From assembly GCA_016584305.1 (NCBI GenBank), contig JACEEZ010021752.1, forward strand, positions 141,997 to 205,996: a stretch of 64,000 nt of DNA, given 5' to 3'. A program made the position numbers and the translations under genes. The notes beneath the pieces were generated by a model, which saw nothing but the letters and a program-made list of their open reading frames with translations, made no database searches and was not told the origin of the DNA. Numbering within the stretch: position 1 is the first letter of the stretch; each line of letters opens with the position of its first letter. This document shows, piece by piece, positions 43,931 through 55,575 of the stretch. The stretch comes from Chionoecetes opilio. Lineage: Eukaryota; Arthropoda; Malacostraca; Decapoda; Majidae.

Positions 43931-45379
43931 TGCTGGCAAGTGTATGTATTTACCTATTTACAAACAGGTAAATCCACACACTTGCCAGCCACTGTGGATG
44001 TTTCTTGCAGGAGCTATGATTTAAAGCTTAAATACTACTTAAGTGCATACTACAAAGTAATTTATTACTACATTTAAGTAAATACTACTTGTGTGTATGA
44101 GTTTCTAATGCAAAAATATGTACACCCTTCTATACAATACAATAGTAATGTATCATTTAAACATTAGAAAAGTGTCCCACTAGTGTTGTTGTTGTAAATA
44201 GTTTGTAAATAGAGTACCAGACAACTTGGCATAAATGCTGCAACAATTTTCCTGCCAGACCTTGTCGGAAAATTTCGGCAGTTTTGAGACCACTCTTAAG
44301 GCTGTGTGTTAATGTCAAGGAACAAAATAATGACTTAATGATTGGAAGGCAATGGCAGATCTGTGTGGCAGGAGGTGTGAAGTGTTGCTAGGCTGAGGCT
44401 AGGCTGGACAAACTCACGCAAGAGGGAAAGGAATCTATGAATGAGGTTTTTATTTTATTTTTTATTTTTATTTATTTACATCTATTACATAATATATATA
44501 CATATACATATGCACATACACATACATAGGTGATCAGCTGGGGAGGGAAAACAAGAATATGCTTAGACTATGAGATGAAAATGAGGCTTGAACCGAGAGA
44601 ATGAAGCCATGGGTAGTTGAAGAAGCAGGAAAGGGGAGCAAATGACTTTGGGAAGATCATGGAACAGCAGAGACAAGATGAAATGGTCAGGAATTGAATA
44701 CACCTGTACACCAGACTCTCATTACAGGTCTCCCCAATATTCCTATTCGGACATAAACAAAGGACCTATTTCTACCAAGTTCCCATTTTATGTGCCAAAA
44801 TTTCACTTGTGCCAGTTTAGTTAACTATGGCTTACACGATTATGTGACATGGATCCTAGTTCAGAGCTAAGTCTGCAATTTAGTCTTTCCCTATAGTTAA
44901 TATTCCCTACAAGCAAATTTAGGCTGAGAAACAAAAAGCATTTGGCGAGCTTTCTGCGGCACCAATTAGGCCGTGCAAGAAGATACTATTGATTTGGATG
45001 TGAACGGGAATATTCTATAAAAGAACTCGTGAAAAGATATATTACTGGTTGAATAAATAACTTGTAACCATGATAGATAGAGATAGATGCATCATAGCAG
45101 CTTTTCGTAAATGTTTTTTGTAATGTCACGGTATGTAATCTGTAATTGTATTATCAAGTCGCCAAAGCCATTTCTTATAGAACTGTCCGTAGATTTAATC
45201 TGATCTACTCTGACATAACCTCCCGGAGACTCCCTCTTGGGGAAGGTCACCACAGAAGTCTCCATTTGGTCCAGTTCGTTCACTCCACTCGGGCATTCTC
45301 CACTCAATCCTAATTACCCGTTCCATTAAGTATTCCAACACTCCAATTTTATAAAGATTTTCCTCTCACACCCAGAGTA
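43931..45379. other. Intergenic, downstream of rogdi
   Basis: AT-rich with a short inverted repeat of 'gtgtatgtatttacctattt' character near 43940-43990 and an (ATTT)-like patch at 44440-44480. No gene or recognised element. The 44642-44824 plus frame has no motif. Confidence 0.45.
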
Positions 45380-45712
45380 TCTATGCCTATACCGCATGTA
45401 GGCAGTGACCTCCAGGGCTCGGATGGTAGGCCCTGGAGGCTCACTTGAGGGCTGTGATGGTTGGCCCTCGCCCGTGGTGGCGCAGGCAGGATATTTATAG
45501 TGACGCCTGTAATTAGAGGCTCATGCCGCCACCTGTGTCCTCCGATGCACTCGTAATCGAAGGTAGAGTTAATGGGCAGGGCATGTGGGTGTTCTTAGAC
45601 CACTCGACGGTGCAGAAATATTTTAAATGGATTTATGGGTCTCACTCGGGATCGAACTCTGGTCTTCGAGAACGCCACACGGTGACGCTAACCACTCTGC
45701 TACCGCCTCCCC
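45380..45712 (-). repeat. tRNA-derived SINE (family A), minus strand
   Basis: Ends at the right in 'ctctgctaccgcctcccc', the complement of the family A head, and contains the complement of the B box. Not embedded in a Tigger element, so it is an independent insertion. Confidence 0.85.
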
Positions 45713-45973
45713 TGCTCTTGTAAATCCTCTGCCATTTCATTCCTTTCCATGATCTGTAAGCGAGCAAAGCAATTAAGGGTGTTACGTTTGACCACCTCCT
45801 TTGACACTCCTCACTTCTTTCAGAGCTGTAGATATGACCATTTACCCTTGAACATAAAGCTAGTCATGTATACTTAAAATACAATACTACTTATTATGCC
45901 AAGCGTAGTCTCTGATAGTTTATAAGGAGCAGTATATATCCATTCCATTTGGTTAAGATAAGTCCAGTAGCTA

Positions 45974-46448
45974 CCGTAGATAACAGTAAAGTCGCCAGGA
46001 CAACTTTTTTTTCTGTTTACAGACGTGTGGTGGCGTTAATATTTACATTTCTACATCCATGATTTCAGGAAAGTTAAAAGGGGCTATCTGGAGAATCTGT
46101 GTCATTTTGTGTCTTCATCTGTGTCATATTATGGCTATAAATGAACAAATTACAAAAATATCTACAAAGTGGCTACCAACAGTCAAGTCGCCATCTAGTG
46201 TTTATTTACTGAGTGTCGTACCGCTGTCGTCGTCGCCCGAAAAAAAACGCGTAGTGAAATTTGAAACCGTATATACTTGCAGCTACAAAGCATAAAACAA
46301 CGCTGAAACAGGGTAGATTATACAGTCATGATATAAACTACTGTGTATCATCTTCAGTGGCACATAAAAATCAGTAGTAATGCTATAATTCTTAATATAT
46401 GGCGCCTGGCGACATGACTGCAGGTGGCGACTTGACTGTTATCTACGG
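45974..46448. mobile_element. MITE with CCGTAGATAACAG inverted ends, intact
   Basis: CCGTAGATAACAGTAAAGTC on the left and GACTTGACTGTTATCTACGG on the right form a near-perfect 20+ bp terminal inverted repeat followed inward by GGCGAC/GTCGCC. TA flanks both ends (45972-45973, 46449-46450). 475 bp, no transposase. Degraded copy at 17118-17792. Confidence 0.82.
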
Positions 46449-46716
46449 TACATCCAATGGTGACGGTTACAAAGTATTGTATTGGTGTGTATAATATGTT
46501 ATGTTACTTTCTTGAGTCACTAATGTTGGTGGTTTTTTTTATTGGTTGTTACATTTTTTTTTTCTCTCTCTTTAACTCAAACTGGTTGGTTGCGAAAAAT
46601 ATACTTATTCCCGACAATATAGCAATCATTCTTGTTTATTGTCAATTACCTAATTATGTAATTATTCTATCTATGTATTTGTTCAGCCTAAAGGCAACTG
46701 TCAGATATGAGTAGTA

Positions 46717-47377
46717 CAGGGAGGTCCCGAAGATACGAGCAGTTAGGTTCCACCTGGCATACTCGTAAAGCGAAATCTCGTATAACGAAACACATAACTA
46801 ATGGTAAAATATAGGTTTGGTTTAGGACCCCATAAAAAAAAAGACAAAAAAAAAAGACGTTTTCAAGCTAAAATAAACTATAGCAAACACAACAAACACA
46901 CAGCGTCTATATTACCCACACTGTACTACCTATTCTGTAGAAAAAGCATTCTGAAAGAGAAAATAGCACACAAAATAACATTACTGCATATTAATTAAAC
47001 ATAAAACATGCATAACAAGCAAAAAAGACGTTGTAATGTAGGGGACGCCACGTGATACAAGAGAAGGTAGTGTAGCGGTCCCAAGGTTGGGGCCGCACAC
47101 CTGCTAATTACCCCTAAAGGTCAGGCCGCGCCATATGCTTAATTACCCTTCAGGTCACGGCCTGCTAGGGGTGACCTCACTGGGGTCAACCAAATCCCCC
47201 TTTGTCCATCCCAGGAGTGGTAGGGCGCACATTTTGAACTTGATAATTTTACTCACCCCAGTTGGAATGTCGTATCATTGGATTTTCGATCTCGTATATT
47301 GAAAATAGACCCTAATTATCACATCTCGTATCATCGGATTCTCGTATACCGAATGCTCGTATAACGGGACCTCCCTG
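46717..47377. mobile_element. Tigger-like 'GGGAGGTCCCG' element, intact
   Basis: Same ends as 2142-2909, TA at 46715-46716 and 47378-47379. At 661 bp it carries one copy of the 'ggtcccaaggttgg' block, whereas 60711-61484 carries about two. Confidence 0.87.
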
Positions 47378-47469
47378 TATTTGATTATCACTGAAAACTG
47401 TGATTTTGCATAAAATTATTCAATAAGCATGAATATTTTTTCCAATGCAAGTACTACATTGATTTTTCG

Positions 47470-47640
47470 TATTTCTGATATGTACACTCAATTTAATGGA
47501 TTTCGGATTCAACCAATTCCATCTGCCACCGGACAGGCAGACCCAACCATTAAAAAGTCTGTTGCTTATTTATTTTATTTTACAGTAGTACCTCGTGTAT
47601 TCGGTCCTCGACATTATTCGGACCTCTCTCTGGAAGGGTC
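47470..47640. repeat. Degraded Tigger-like termini
   Basis: 'cactcaatttaatggatttc' with 'ccaattccatctgccac' recalls 28252-28310, and 'cagtagtacctcgtgtattc' recalls the end of 27845-28080. Neither has a second end. Confidence 0.45.
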
Positions 47641-47792
47641 ATTCACCAAAAATACTTAAACCCCCAAAATAAAAAAATAAAAATGAGTACGTTCAGCTTA
47701 TTTGAATCACACGCCAGTCTGTACTGTGTGGGAGGCTGGGGCTGGCACGGATGTATGCATGATAACTTGGTCATGCTCCTGTTGTCTTGTGG

Positions 47793-47945
47793 ACCTTCCA
47801 GGGTGGCGCGGTTGGTAGAGTCGTGGACACTGGTGCAAAATGCCTGCATTCGGTCAGCAGTTCGAGTCCACCAAGTTCGTCCTGGCGTGGTGGCGCTTTG
47901 TATAGTCAATATGCTTGTAGTTGGTACTTGCAAAGTATCTTATCT
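47793..47945 (+). repeat. tRNA-derived SINE with 13-bp target duplication
   Basis: A-box region 'ggcgcggttggtagagtcg', B box AGTTCGAGTCC, 3' end (TATCTTATCTT). Flanked by perfect TGTTGTCTTGTGG copies at 47780-47792 and 47946-47958. It lies at the edge of a CR1-like endonuclease region. Confidence 0.88.
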
Positions 47946-47958
47946 TATGTTGTCTTGT

Positions 47959-49990
47959 GGTAAACAACTCTGTACCCGGTCTGTGTTCCAAGTGGGCACT
48001 GATAATTTTTACTTTACTAATTACTTCCAGTTCTTTCGTCAATAGTAGGTCTAGTCTTGATGGTTCTTCGCTATCTCTGAATCTTGTGTTCTCTTTAATC
48101 CACTGAGTCATGATGTTATTCATTACCAAATCCAACAATGTGCCACCCCATGAGTCTTCTCCTCCTTCAGTATACCATTCTTCCCAACAAACTTCTTTGC
48201 AGTTAAAATCTCCCATCAAAATTATGTTCTCACAATTTTCCATCGCATTCTTTAAACATTTGCTTGTGTCTCTTATCATGTCTCCATACTCTTCTCTCCC
48301 CCAGGAATTTGTCTTAGGTGGAATGTATACGAGTACTAAGTCTCTTATTCTTCCTTTTTTCATCACCAACTCTACCTTCAACACCTCGGCCATTCCTTCT
48401 CCTTTCTCCACATTCCCTACTGCCACATCCTTCCTTGTTAACACCATTACACCACCTCCCTTTTTCTGATTTGTTTCTCCTCCATACATTATATTGACCC
48501 TCCCCAACTGGCACATCCTCAGAATCACTCTGCTTCGTTTCTACTAAACCCAATATGTCTGGTTTCTTGGCTCTCAGGTAATCGTTTACTTCTGTTAATG
48601 TTGACACTAGCCCATTTATATTTGTGTACGATACCCGCCATCCTTTTTCATTTTCCTTTGAACTGTCTTCTCTTACTCTTTCTCTTTTAGAACCACTTCT
48701 TCAGTTTTTGGTCTAAAACTCTCCAATAGAATTTCTGTTTTTTCTCTTCCGTTCTCAATTCGTGTTTTTCTTTGGCTTCTCTAAACAGAACATTCAGACT
48801 GGCTCTTTCTTCCTCATTCATATCTTTTCTTATCCATATTTTCTTATATTCTTCTGTCTTTGCCAGTTTCCATGCCTTAGACAATATATCTAGTGCTGTA
48901 GTTTGTGACCTAAACTTAACTTTTAAGGGGCGGGCCCTTCCTCCTCATATTTGCCTAACCTATGTATCTCTTCTATTTCTTCTTCTATCACCGTATTTTC
49001 TTCTACTACTTTAAATATTTCTTTTGACACTTTCTTTTCTTCCTCTTCTCTTAAGTTTTCTTGGGCAGCACTTTCTCCTTCAAACCAAAAATGATGACAC
49101 ATTTCTTTTTGTCCACCATATCTCTTACTAAATTTTCTTTTTGTTTTATCACTTTAACTACTTCTTTGGTCAGATTTTTCTTTTCATTTTCTTGATCTTC
49201 AATTATTTGGCATAAGTTCTCTTGGTCTTTTTCTTTTTCTACAGGTTGAAGTTCCCAAACTCAGCATCCCAAGACTCGGCAACACCCAAAACTCGGCTAT
49301 GGTTCCGGATTTTCCAAAACACGGCAGAACACCCAAAACCCGGCGCGTAGTTGCCGGGTCGGCCGCTGGGTGCCACCACACTAGGCCGCTGGGTTTCTCC
49401 CGCCGATTTGTTTGTTGTTATTGTTCAGTGGTGTTGTGACTGTAGAGTTGTGTACACTGTTATTTTGTGTACTTCTACAGGTCTGTTATTGGTATTATGG
49501 CTCCCAAACGTCCAGGAACACCTACTGGTGGAAGTGAAAAGAAAAGGAAGAACAATGTGTTAACTATTTCTGAGAAAATTGACTTTTCAGTGATTTTCAT
49601 GCTTTTTTTCCCCTTAATATATCTACGTTCTAAAAGTCGGAAAATTCCATTACTCGGCTCGGCGCTGGTCCCGAGGTTGCCGAGTTTGGGAACTTTAACC
49701 TGTATCTTCCATGTCTTTCTTTCATCTTTCATTTCCTCTTGTGTCATTTCCATTTCTTATGTACTGCATTAATTTCTGCATGCATTTTCACTACCTTTTC
49801 GTCGTCTTGTTTTCCATTTAATTCGTCCACTCTATTTTTAAAAATAGTATTATCTTTTTCCAGTACGAACACTTTCTTTTCCATCTTCTCTAGTTTATCC
49901 ATTAATTCGTGAACATTTTCTAGCATTATGACTTGTCTGGTTCATTTTCAGCCCTAATATGTCTTTTTCTTTGGTATTGAAGCCATCGGA
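47959..49990 (-). pseudogene. CR1-like non-LTR retrotransposon: ORF1 part and endonuclease
   Basis: Minus strand. ORF1-like part: 49744-49926 is a heptad-rich coiled coil (LENVHELMDKLEKMEKKVFV), then a lysine/glutamate-rich stretch at 48687-48884. The endonuclease starts near 48640 with a conserved YTNINGL-like start, ILGLVETKQ at 48540, GGGVMVLTRKDVAVG, DLVLVYIPP, NIILMGDFNCKEV (48220) and RLDLLLT (48050). 48314-48607 and 47854-48528 are in different frames, so a shift lies near 48500. A Tigger MITE at 49242-49701 splits the ORF1 part. RT is absent. Confidence 0.85.
49242..49701 (+). mobile_element. Tigger element with transposase N-terminal stub, 460 bp
   Basis: CAGGTTGAAGTTCCCAAACTC at the left, GGAACTTTAACCTG at the right, TA on each side. 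Contains an ATG at 49498 with MAPKRPGTPTGGSEKKRKNN then VLTISEKIDF. This is the basic N-terminus before the CENP-B helix-turn-helix of Tigger transposases, cut off by the internal deletion. Same length as 61886-62345. Confidence 0.85.
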
Positions 49991-50329
49991 ATTGGTCCAG
50001 GCGGAATCCTCCGCCGACACTTCCTCCATCCTTGTTTACTTTTTTTTCACTTCCAATATTTTTCACTTTTTAGGTAAATCATTAGGAGACGGGACTATCT
50101 AACTACATAGCTCTAACCTATAAGTACTTAAGGTCTTTCAGGGTCCTCTGCGTCCTTGTTGGTCACTGCAGCCATACAGCATATCCAGTTGTGTAGGCGC
50201 CTCCTAGAGCGCGCGTGTGTGTACACACAGCTGACACGTGTGAGTGTGTGTGTGCATGCATGCATGTGTGTGTGTGTGTGTGTCTGCATGCATGCATGCA
50301 TGCATGTGTGTGTGTGTGTGTGTGTACAG
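49991..50329. other. Intergenic with (TG)n/CATGCATG stretches
   Basis: 50215-50330 contains TG repeats and GCATGCATGCATGCATGCAT. No gene. Confidence 0.7.
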
Positions 50330-51790
50330 GACAGGCGTGGGGGCTGGGGTGAGGCAGGCGTGGGGCTGGGGTGAGGCAGGTTTGGGCTGGGGTGAGGCAG
50401 GCATGGGGCTGGGGTGAAACAGGCGTGGGGATGGGATGAGGCAGGCATGGGGCAGGCGTGGGGCTGGGTTGAGGCAGGCATGGGGCTGGGGTGAGGCAGG
50501 CGTGGGGCTGGGTTGAGGCAGGCGTGGGGCTGGGTTGAGGCAGGCGTGGGGCTGGGTTGAGGCTGGGGTGAGGCAGGCGTGGGGCTGGGGTGAGGCAGGC
50601 GTGGGGCTGGGGTGAGGCAGGCATGGGGCTGGGGTGAGGCTGGGGTGAGGCAGGCGTGGGGCTGGGGTGAGGCAGGCGTGGGGCTGGGGTGAAACAGGCG
50701 TGGGGATGGGATGAGGCAGGCGTGGGGCTGGGGTGAGGCAGGCGTGGGGCTGGGTTGAGGCAGGTGTGGGGCTGGGGTGAGGCAGGCGTGGGGCTGGGTT
50801 GAAGCAGGCGTGGGGCTGGGGTGAGGCAGGCGTGGGGCTGGGGTGAGGCAGGTGTGGGGCTGGGGTGAGGCAGGTGTGGGGCTGGGGTGAGGCAGGTGTG
50901 GGCTGGGGTGAGGCAGGCGTGGGGCTGGGGTGAGGCAGGTGTGGGGCTGGGGTGAGGCAGGCGTGGGGCTGGGGTGAGGCAGGCATGGGGCTGGGTTGAA
51001 GCAGGCGTGGGGCTGGGGTGAGGCTGGGTTGAGGCAGGCGTGGGGCTGGGTTGAGGCAGGCGTGGGGCTGGGGTGAGGCAGGCGTGGGGCTGGGTTGAGG
51101 CAGGCGTGGGGCTGGGGTGAGGCAGGTGTGGGGCTGGGTTGAAGCAGGCGTGGGGCTGGGGTGAGGCTGGGTTGAGGCAGGCGTGGGGCTGGGTTGAGGC
51201 AGGCGTGGGGCTGGGGTGAGGCAGGCATGGGGCTGGGTTGAAGCAGGCGTGGGGCTGGGGTGAGGCTGGGTTGAGGCAGGCGTGGGGCTGGGTTGAGGCA
51301 GGCGTGGGGCTGGGTTGAGGCAGGCGTGGGGCTGGGTTGAGGCAGGCGTGGGGCTGGGGTGAGACAGGTGTGGGGCTGGGGTGAGGCAGGCGTGGGGCTG
51401 GGGTGAGGCAGGCATGGGGCTGGGGTGAGGCAGGCGTGGGGCTTGGGGTGTGAGGCAGGCGTGGGGCTGGGTGAGGCAGGCGTGGGGCTGGATTGAGGCA
51501 GGCGTGGGGCTGGGGTGAGGCAGGCGTGGGGCTGGGTTGAGGCAGGCGTGGGGCTGGGGTGAGACAGGCGTGGGGCTGGGGTCAGGCAGGCGTGGGGCTG
51601 GGGTGAGGCAGGCGTGGGGATGGGATGAGGCAGGCGTGGGGCTGGGGTGAGGCAGGCGTGGGGCTGGGGTGAGGCAGGCGTGGGGCTGGGGTGAGACAGG
51701 CGTGGGGCTGGGGTGAGGCAGGCGTGGGGCTGGGGTGAGGCAGGCGTGGGGCTGGGGTGAGACAGGCATGGGGCTGGGGTGAGGCAGGCT
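50330..51790. repeat. 22-bp G-rich minisatellite (about 66 units)
   Basis: Unit: 'ggctggggtgaggcaggcgtgg', written here in parts as GGCTGGGGTGAGG and CAGGCGTGG. Variants are GGGTTGAGG, GGCATGG, GGTGTGG, GTGAGACAG and GTGAAACAG, plus shortened units joining 'ggggtgaggctgggttgagg'. No stops on the minus strand in any frame, so Pro/His/Ala frames up to 521 codons are artefacts. Four runs of 3-4 G per two units make quadruplex folding possible. Confidence 0.96.
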
Positions 51791-52212
51791 ACGGTGGTGG
51801 TAGGTGGTCTACCCCGAGGTACTTTGACCAGTGATCAACGACAGCAACAACACGATTGGAGTTTGCATTTACATTGTTGTCTAATATATACTACTACTAC
51901 AAACATCAATACATGGGTCCGAAGTGCCCACAAACACTTGTAACTACTCTACATAAATACCTATTATGTTACCATCTATTTATAAGAGATGAAAATAAGC
52001 TACGTGACATCTCTACAAACCTGCCGGCTTCTCAATCTTGCTGATCCTGCAGTAATACAACTGGGTGAGGCCGTCAACACAATGTGCCACACCCATACCT
52101 ATCATACCCATACATATGCCTTAACAATGCGCCACTTCCAATGAAAATGGTGTCCAATGCAAATGGCGGAGGGCACCGGTAACTGCAGTCCAGTCATACT
52201 ACCGTGTTTTAC
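51791..52212. other. Intergenic, nothing recognised
   Basis: No repeat boundary or coding motif is identified between the minisatellite and the hAT element. Confidence 0.5.
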
Positions 52213-52577
52213 TATAATATCAGGGTTGTTTGATTTTAATCACTGATTTAAATCTTTTTTTTTTTTTTAAATCACCGATTTAAATCATAACCTTATTATT
52301 TGAAACGAGAGAGGAAAGAAGGAAAATTAAGCCAATGGGCTTTATGAACACCAATTTTATCATTGTAGTATAATGATATGATGAGACACAATGAGTGGTG
52401 CGGGGCAATCCACCATGGCACTTTTAGATAGCATATTGCCATGTGGCTGTTTTCACAGCAGAAATATTTTTCTCAATTATATATATATATTTTTGTTGTA
52501 CTGTACAAAAAGCCACACTACTATAACCAAAAGTTGAATGTGCATGTTACTTTTGTTTATAAAAAGCCAAAGTGATA

Positions 52578-52942
52578 CAGGTTGAAGTTCCCAAACTCGG
52601 CAACCTCGGGACCAGCGCCGAGCCGAGTAATGGAATTTTCCGACTTTTAGAACGTAGATATATTAAGGGGAAAAAAAGCATGAAAATCACATGAAAAAAA
52701 TCACAGAATAGAAGTACACAAAATAACAGTGTACACAACTCTAGTCACAACACCACTGAACAATAACAACAAACAAATCGGCGGGAGAAACCAAGCGGCC
52801 TAGTGTGGTGGCACCCAGCGGCCGACCCGGCAACTACGCGCCGGGTTTTGGGTGTTCTGCCGTGTTTTGGAAAATCCGGAACCATAGCCGAGTTTTGGGT
52901 GTTGCCGAGTCTTGGGATGCCGAGTTTGGGAACTTCAATCTG
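52578..52942. mobile_element. Tigger MITE 'GGTTGAAGTTCCC', 365 bp
   Basis: Same family as 49242-49701 and reversed like 61886-62345, but about 95 bp shorter: the transposase start region is missing. TA at 52576-52577 and 52943-52944. Confidence 0.85.
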
Positions 52943-53187
52943 TATTAACCAAATTTCAATATGCCTTATGATTATCACACAAAAAAATATTATTCTCTTG
53001 TTCAACCGGCAAAGTAATTATTACTACAACAAAAATTATACAACATTTTTATTTAAATCAATGTATAGTGTACGTATAGTGGAATTAGCATTATTAAGAA
53101 AAAGTATAGATAAATCTAAAGATACCCATAATAGTACAAACTCCTTTTTCATAATATTTATTATCCAGAGTTAGCTAAAACAAAGTA

Positions 53188-53842
53188 CAGTAAAACCCTT
53201 ATAACTCGGCACTGTATAACTCGGAATTTGATATAACTCGGCATGGCAAAGACGTTTTTTTTTTCTTTTCTTTTTTTTTTTCTTTTACACCTATGCATAT
53301 AGCGCGTGTAGGCAGTGAGCTCCATGGGTGGGATGGAAGGCCCTGGAGGCTCACTCGAGGGCTGTGATGGTTGGCCCTCGCCCGTGGTGGCGCAGGCAGG
53401 ATTCTTATAGTGACGCCTGTGATTAGAGGCTCATGCCGCCCCCTGCGTCCTCCCATGCACTCACAGTTGAAGGTAGAGTTAATGGACAGGGCATAGTGTT
53501 GCAGTAAATAGGTGCTCAAGTGATGTAAAATTAAGTTGTACAGGTACAGCACTGTATACAATACAGTACAGAGTTGTGATTATAAAGTGATTAAAGTGAT
53601 ACCAGTGTTAAAATGCGACTGAGTCCCCCTAACATCTTCTACATGTTACAACAAGGCTCCCCTCTCCTTGGATTACATGTCTGCTGCTACCCGTTCATTG
53701 GTAAGTGTTGTTTTTATGCTTTTACAGTACTGTATTTATTATTATAATTTTTTTATATTTTTTTATGCATATCAGAGGAAGACATTGCATAACTCGGCAA
53801 AGGCCAGAGCCCCTATGATGCCGAGTTATAAGGCTTTTACTG
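53188..53842 (-). mobile_element. Tigger element carrying truncated SINE, reversed
   Basis: CAGTAAAACCCTTATAACTC to TTATAAGGCTTTTACTG, TA on both sides. Contains a 5'-truncated family A SINE (minus) at 53284-53498 and a segment at 53660-53842 that is an inverted copy of 53848-54005. Confidence 0.8.
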
Positions 53843-53959
53843 TACTACAGTAAAACCCTTATAACTCGGCACGATAGGGGCTCTGGCCTTTGCCGAGTTA
53901 TTCAATGTGCCGAGTTATGCAATGTCCTCCTCTGATATGGGTAAAAATACAATATACTG

Positions 53960-54153
53960 TAAAAGCATAAAAACTACACTTACCAGTGAACGGGTAGAAT
54001 GTGCTGGATTTGATATCAAACTCAGTACAAATAGCACGCATGGACGCACCTGCATCCATCCTTGCCAGCATTTTCACCTTTTCCTGCAGGCTCAGGCTCT
54101 TCAATTTCATTCCCTTCCTGCTGGAGACACTCTTGCGTGATGGGGCTGACATC
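53960..54153 (-). pseudogene. Tigger transposase N-terminal fragment
   Basis: Encodes MSAPSRKSVSSRKGMKLKSL followed by SLQEKVKMLARMDAGASMRA and ICTEFDIKSSTFY. This is the CENP-B N-terminal helix-turn-helix pattern (L-x-x-K-x-x-I/M-L-x-x-x-x-x-G-x-S-x-x-x-I-x-x-x-F-x-I-x-x-S-T) of pogo/Tigger transposases, which binds the element ends. The DDE catalytic domain is absent. After STFY the frame runs into 'ggtaagtgt', which resembles a splice donor. Confidence 0.8.
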
Positions 54154-54825
54154 TTGATATACAGTACTGTATGATGTAATCCCAAAACATGTAAAATAGG
54201 TGGCAAAGTAAAGCAAAGGTCGGGTACCAGCGCGTAGGCTGAGCCGTGTTTTTGTCGTCCAAGCACCGTCTTGGATTACGAATCCCAATCCAATAACACT
54301 TGCTGAAATGTGTGTTATACTACTTTGTGATATTGTTTGCAATGTTTTGCACTGATTATTATTTCGGCTCCTACCAAGCTTGTTGTGTTTTGAAGCAGAA
54401 ACCAATCCTTTTTCAATTTCGACAAAAAACAATTCGTATCCAAGACGGTGCTTTGACGACATAAACACGGCTCAGCAGCTGACAGCCTACACGCTGGTTC
54501 CCGACCTTTGCTTTACTTTGCCACCTATTTAAGTGTTTTGGGATTACATCATACAGTACTGTATTTCAAGATGTCAGCTCCATCACGCAAGGGTGTCTCC
54601 AGCAGGAAGGGAATGAAATTGAAGAGCCTGAACCTGCAGGAAAGGGTCAAAAGGACAAAAACACGACTTTATGCGACTGAGGATATGCCGAGTGTAAGCA
54701 AAGAGATGCAGTTATAACATTAATATGCCGAGATACATTATTTTTTGCCGACTTTCTGTTTACATGTTCACACAAGAGGTTGTGAGGGCATGATATGCCG
54801 AGTGATAACCAAGAGATGCAGTTTA

Positions 54826-55575
54826 GGGGAGGCGGTAGCAGAGTGGTTAGCGTCACCGGGTGGCGTTCTCGAAGACCCGAGTTCGATCCCGAGTGAGACC
54901 CATAAATCCACTTGAAATCTTTCTGCACCGTCGAGTGGCCAAAGAACACCCACATGCCCTGTCCATTAACTCTGCGAGTGCATCGGAGGACACAGGGGGG
55001 CGGTACGAGCCTCTAATTACAGGCGTCACTAAAAGAATCCTGCCTGCGCCACCACGGGCGAGGGCCAACCATCACAGCCCTCAAGTGAGCCTCCAGGGCC
55101 TACCATCCCACCCCTGGAGCTCACTGCCTACACGCGCTATAGACATACAGGAAAACCTCGTTTATCCGGCACCCTCGGGGGGGAGCGCATGCCGGATAAC
55201 TAATTTTGCCGTTGTTTTGAGAGTTACTCTTATGGAATCGGCCAAAATCCCAATCATTTTTTTTTTTTTTTTTTTTTTTTTACATCACAAGGAACTGGCC
55301 AAGGGCACAACAAAAATGGGTAACACAAAGCCCGCTTAGTTGCCAGTCCCTATAAAGAAGACAGTAAGAGAATAAAATAAAAAAGAGGGGTGAGCCAATT
55401 TAGTTCGGGAGGTGTCTTGTTACTCTTCTTTTGAAAAGATTCAAGTCATAGGAAAGTGGAAAAATAGAAACAGGAAGAGAGTTCCAGAGTTTACCAGTGG
55501 AAAAAAGAAGAAGCTTGGGTCGATTAGTGCCGTTGTTTTGAATGCCGGTTAAATGAGGTTCTCCTGTAGATGTAA
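54826..55575 (+). repeat. tRNA-derived SINE (family A), interrupted by MITE
   Basis: Head with TAGCAGAGTGG and AGTTCGATCCC boxes. The target junction 'gagatgcagttta' is identical to that at 36138. Split at 55146 by the Tigger-like MITE 55148-55566 and finished by a short A-rich end. Confidence 0.85.
55148..55566. mobile_element. Tigger-like MITE 'GGAAAACCTCGTTTATCCGG', intact
   Basis: CAGGAAAACCTCGTTTATCC at the left, AATGAGGTTCTCCTG at the right, TA both sides. Same family as 1266-1721, in the opposite orientation, with the same homopolymer position. Confidence 0.85.

Noticed and set aside
50204..51769. Open frame of 521 codons, Pro/His/Ala-rich
   Set aside because: Minus-strand translation of the 22-bp G-rich minisatellite, open in every frame. 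No start context or domain.
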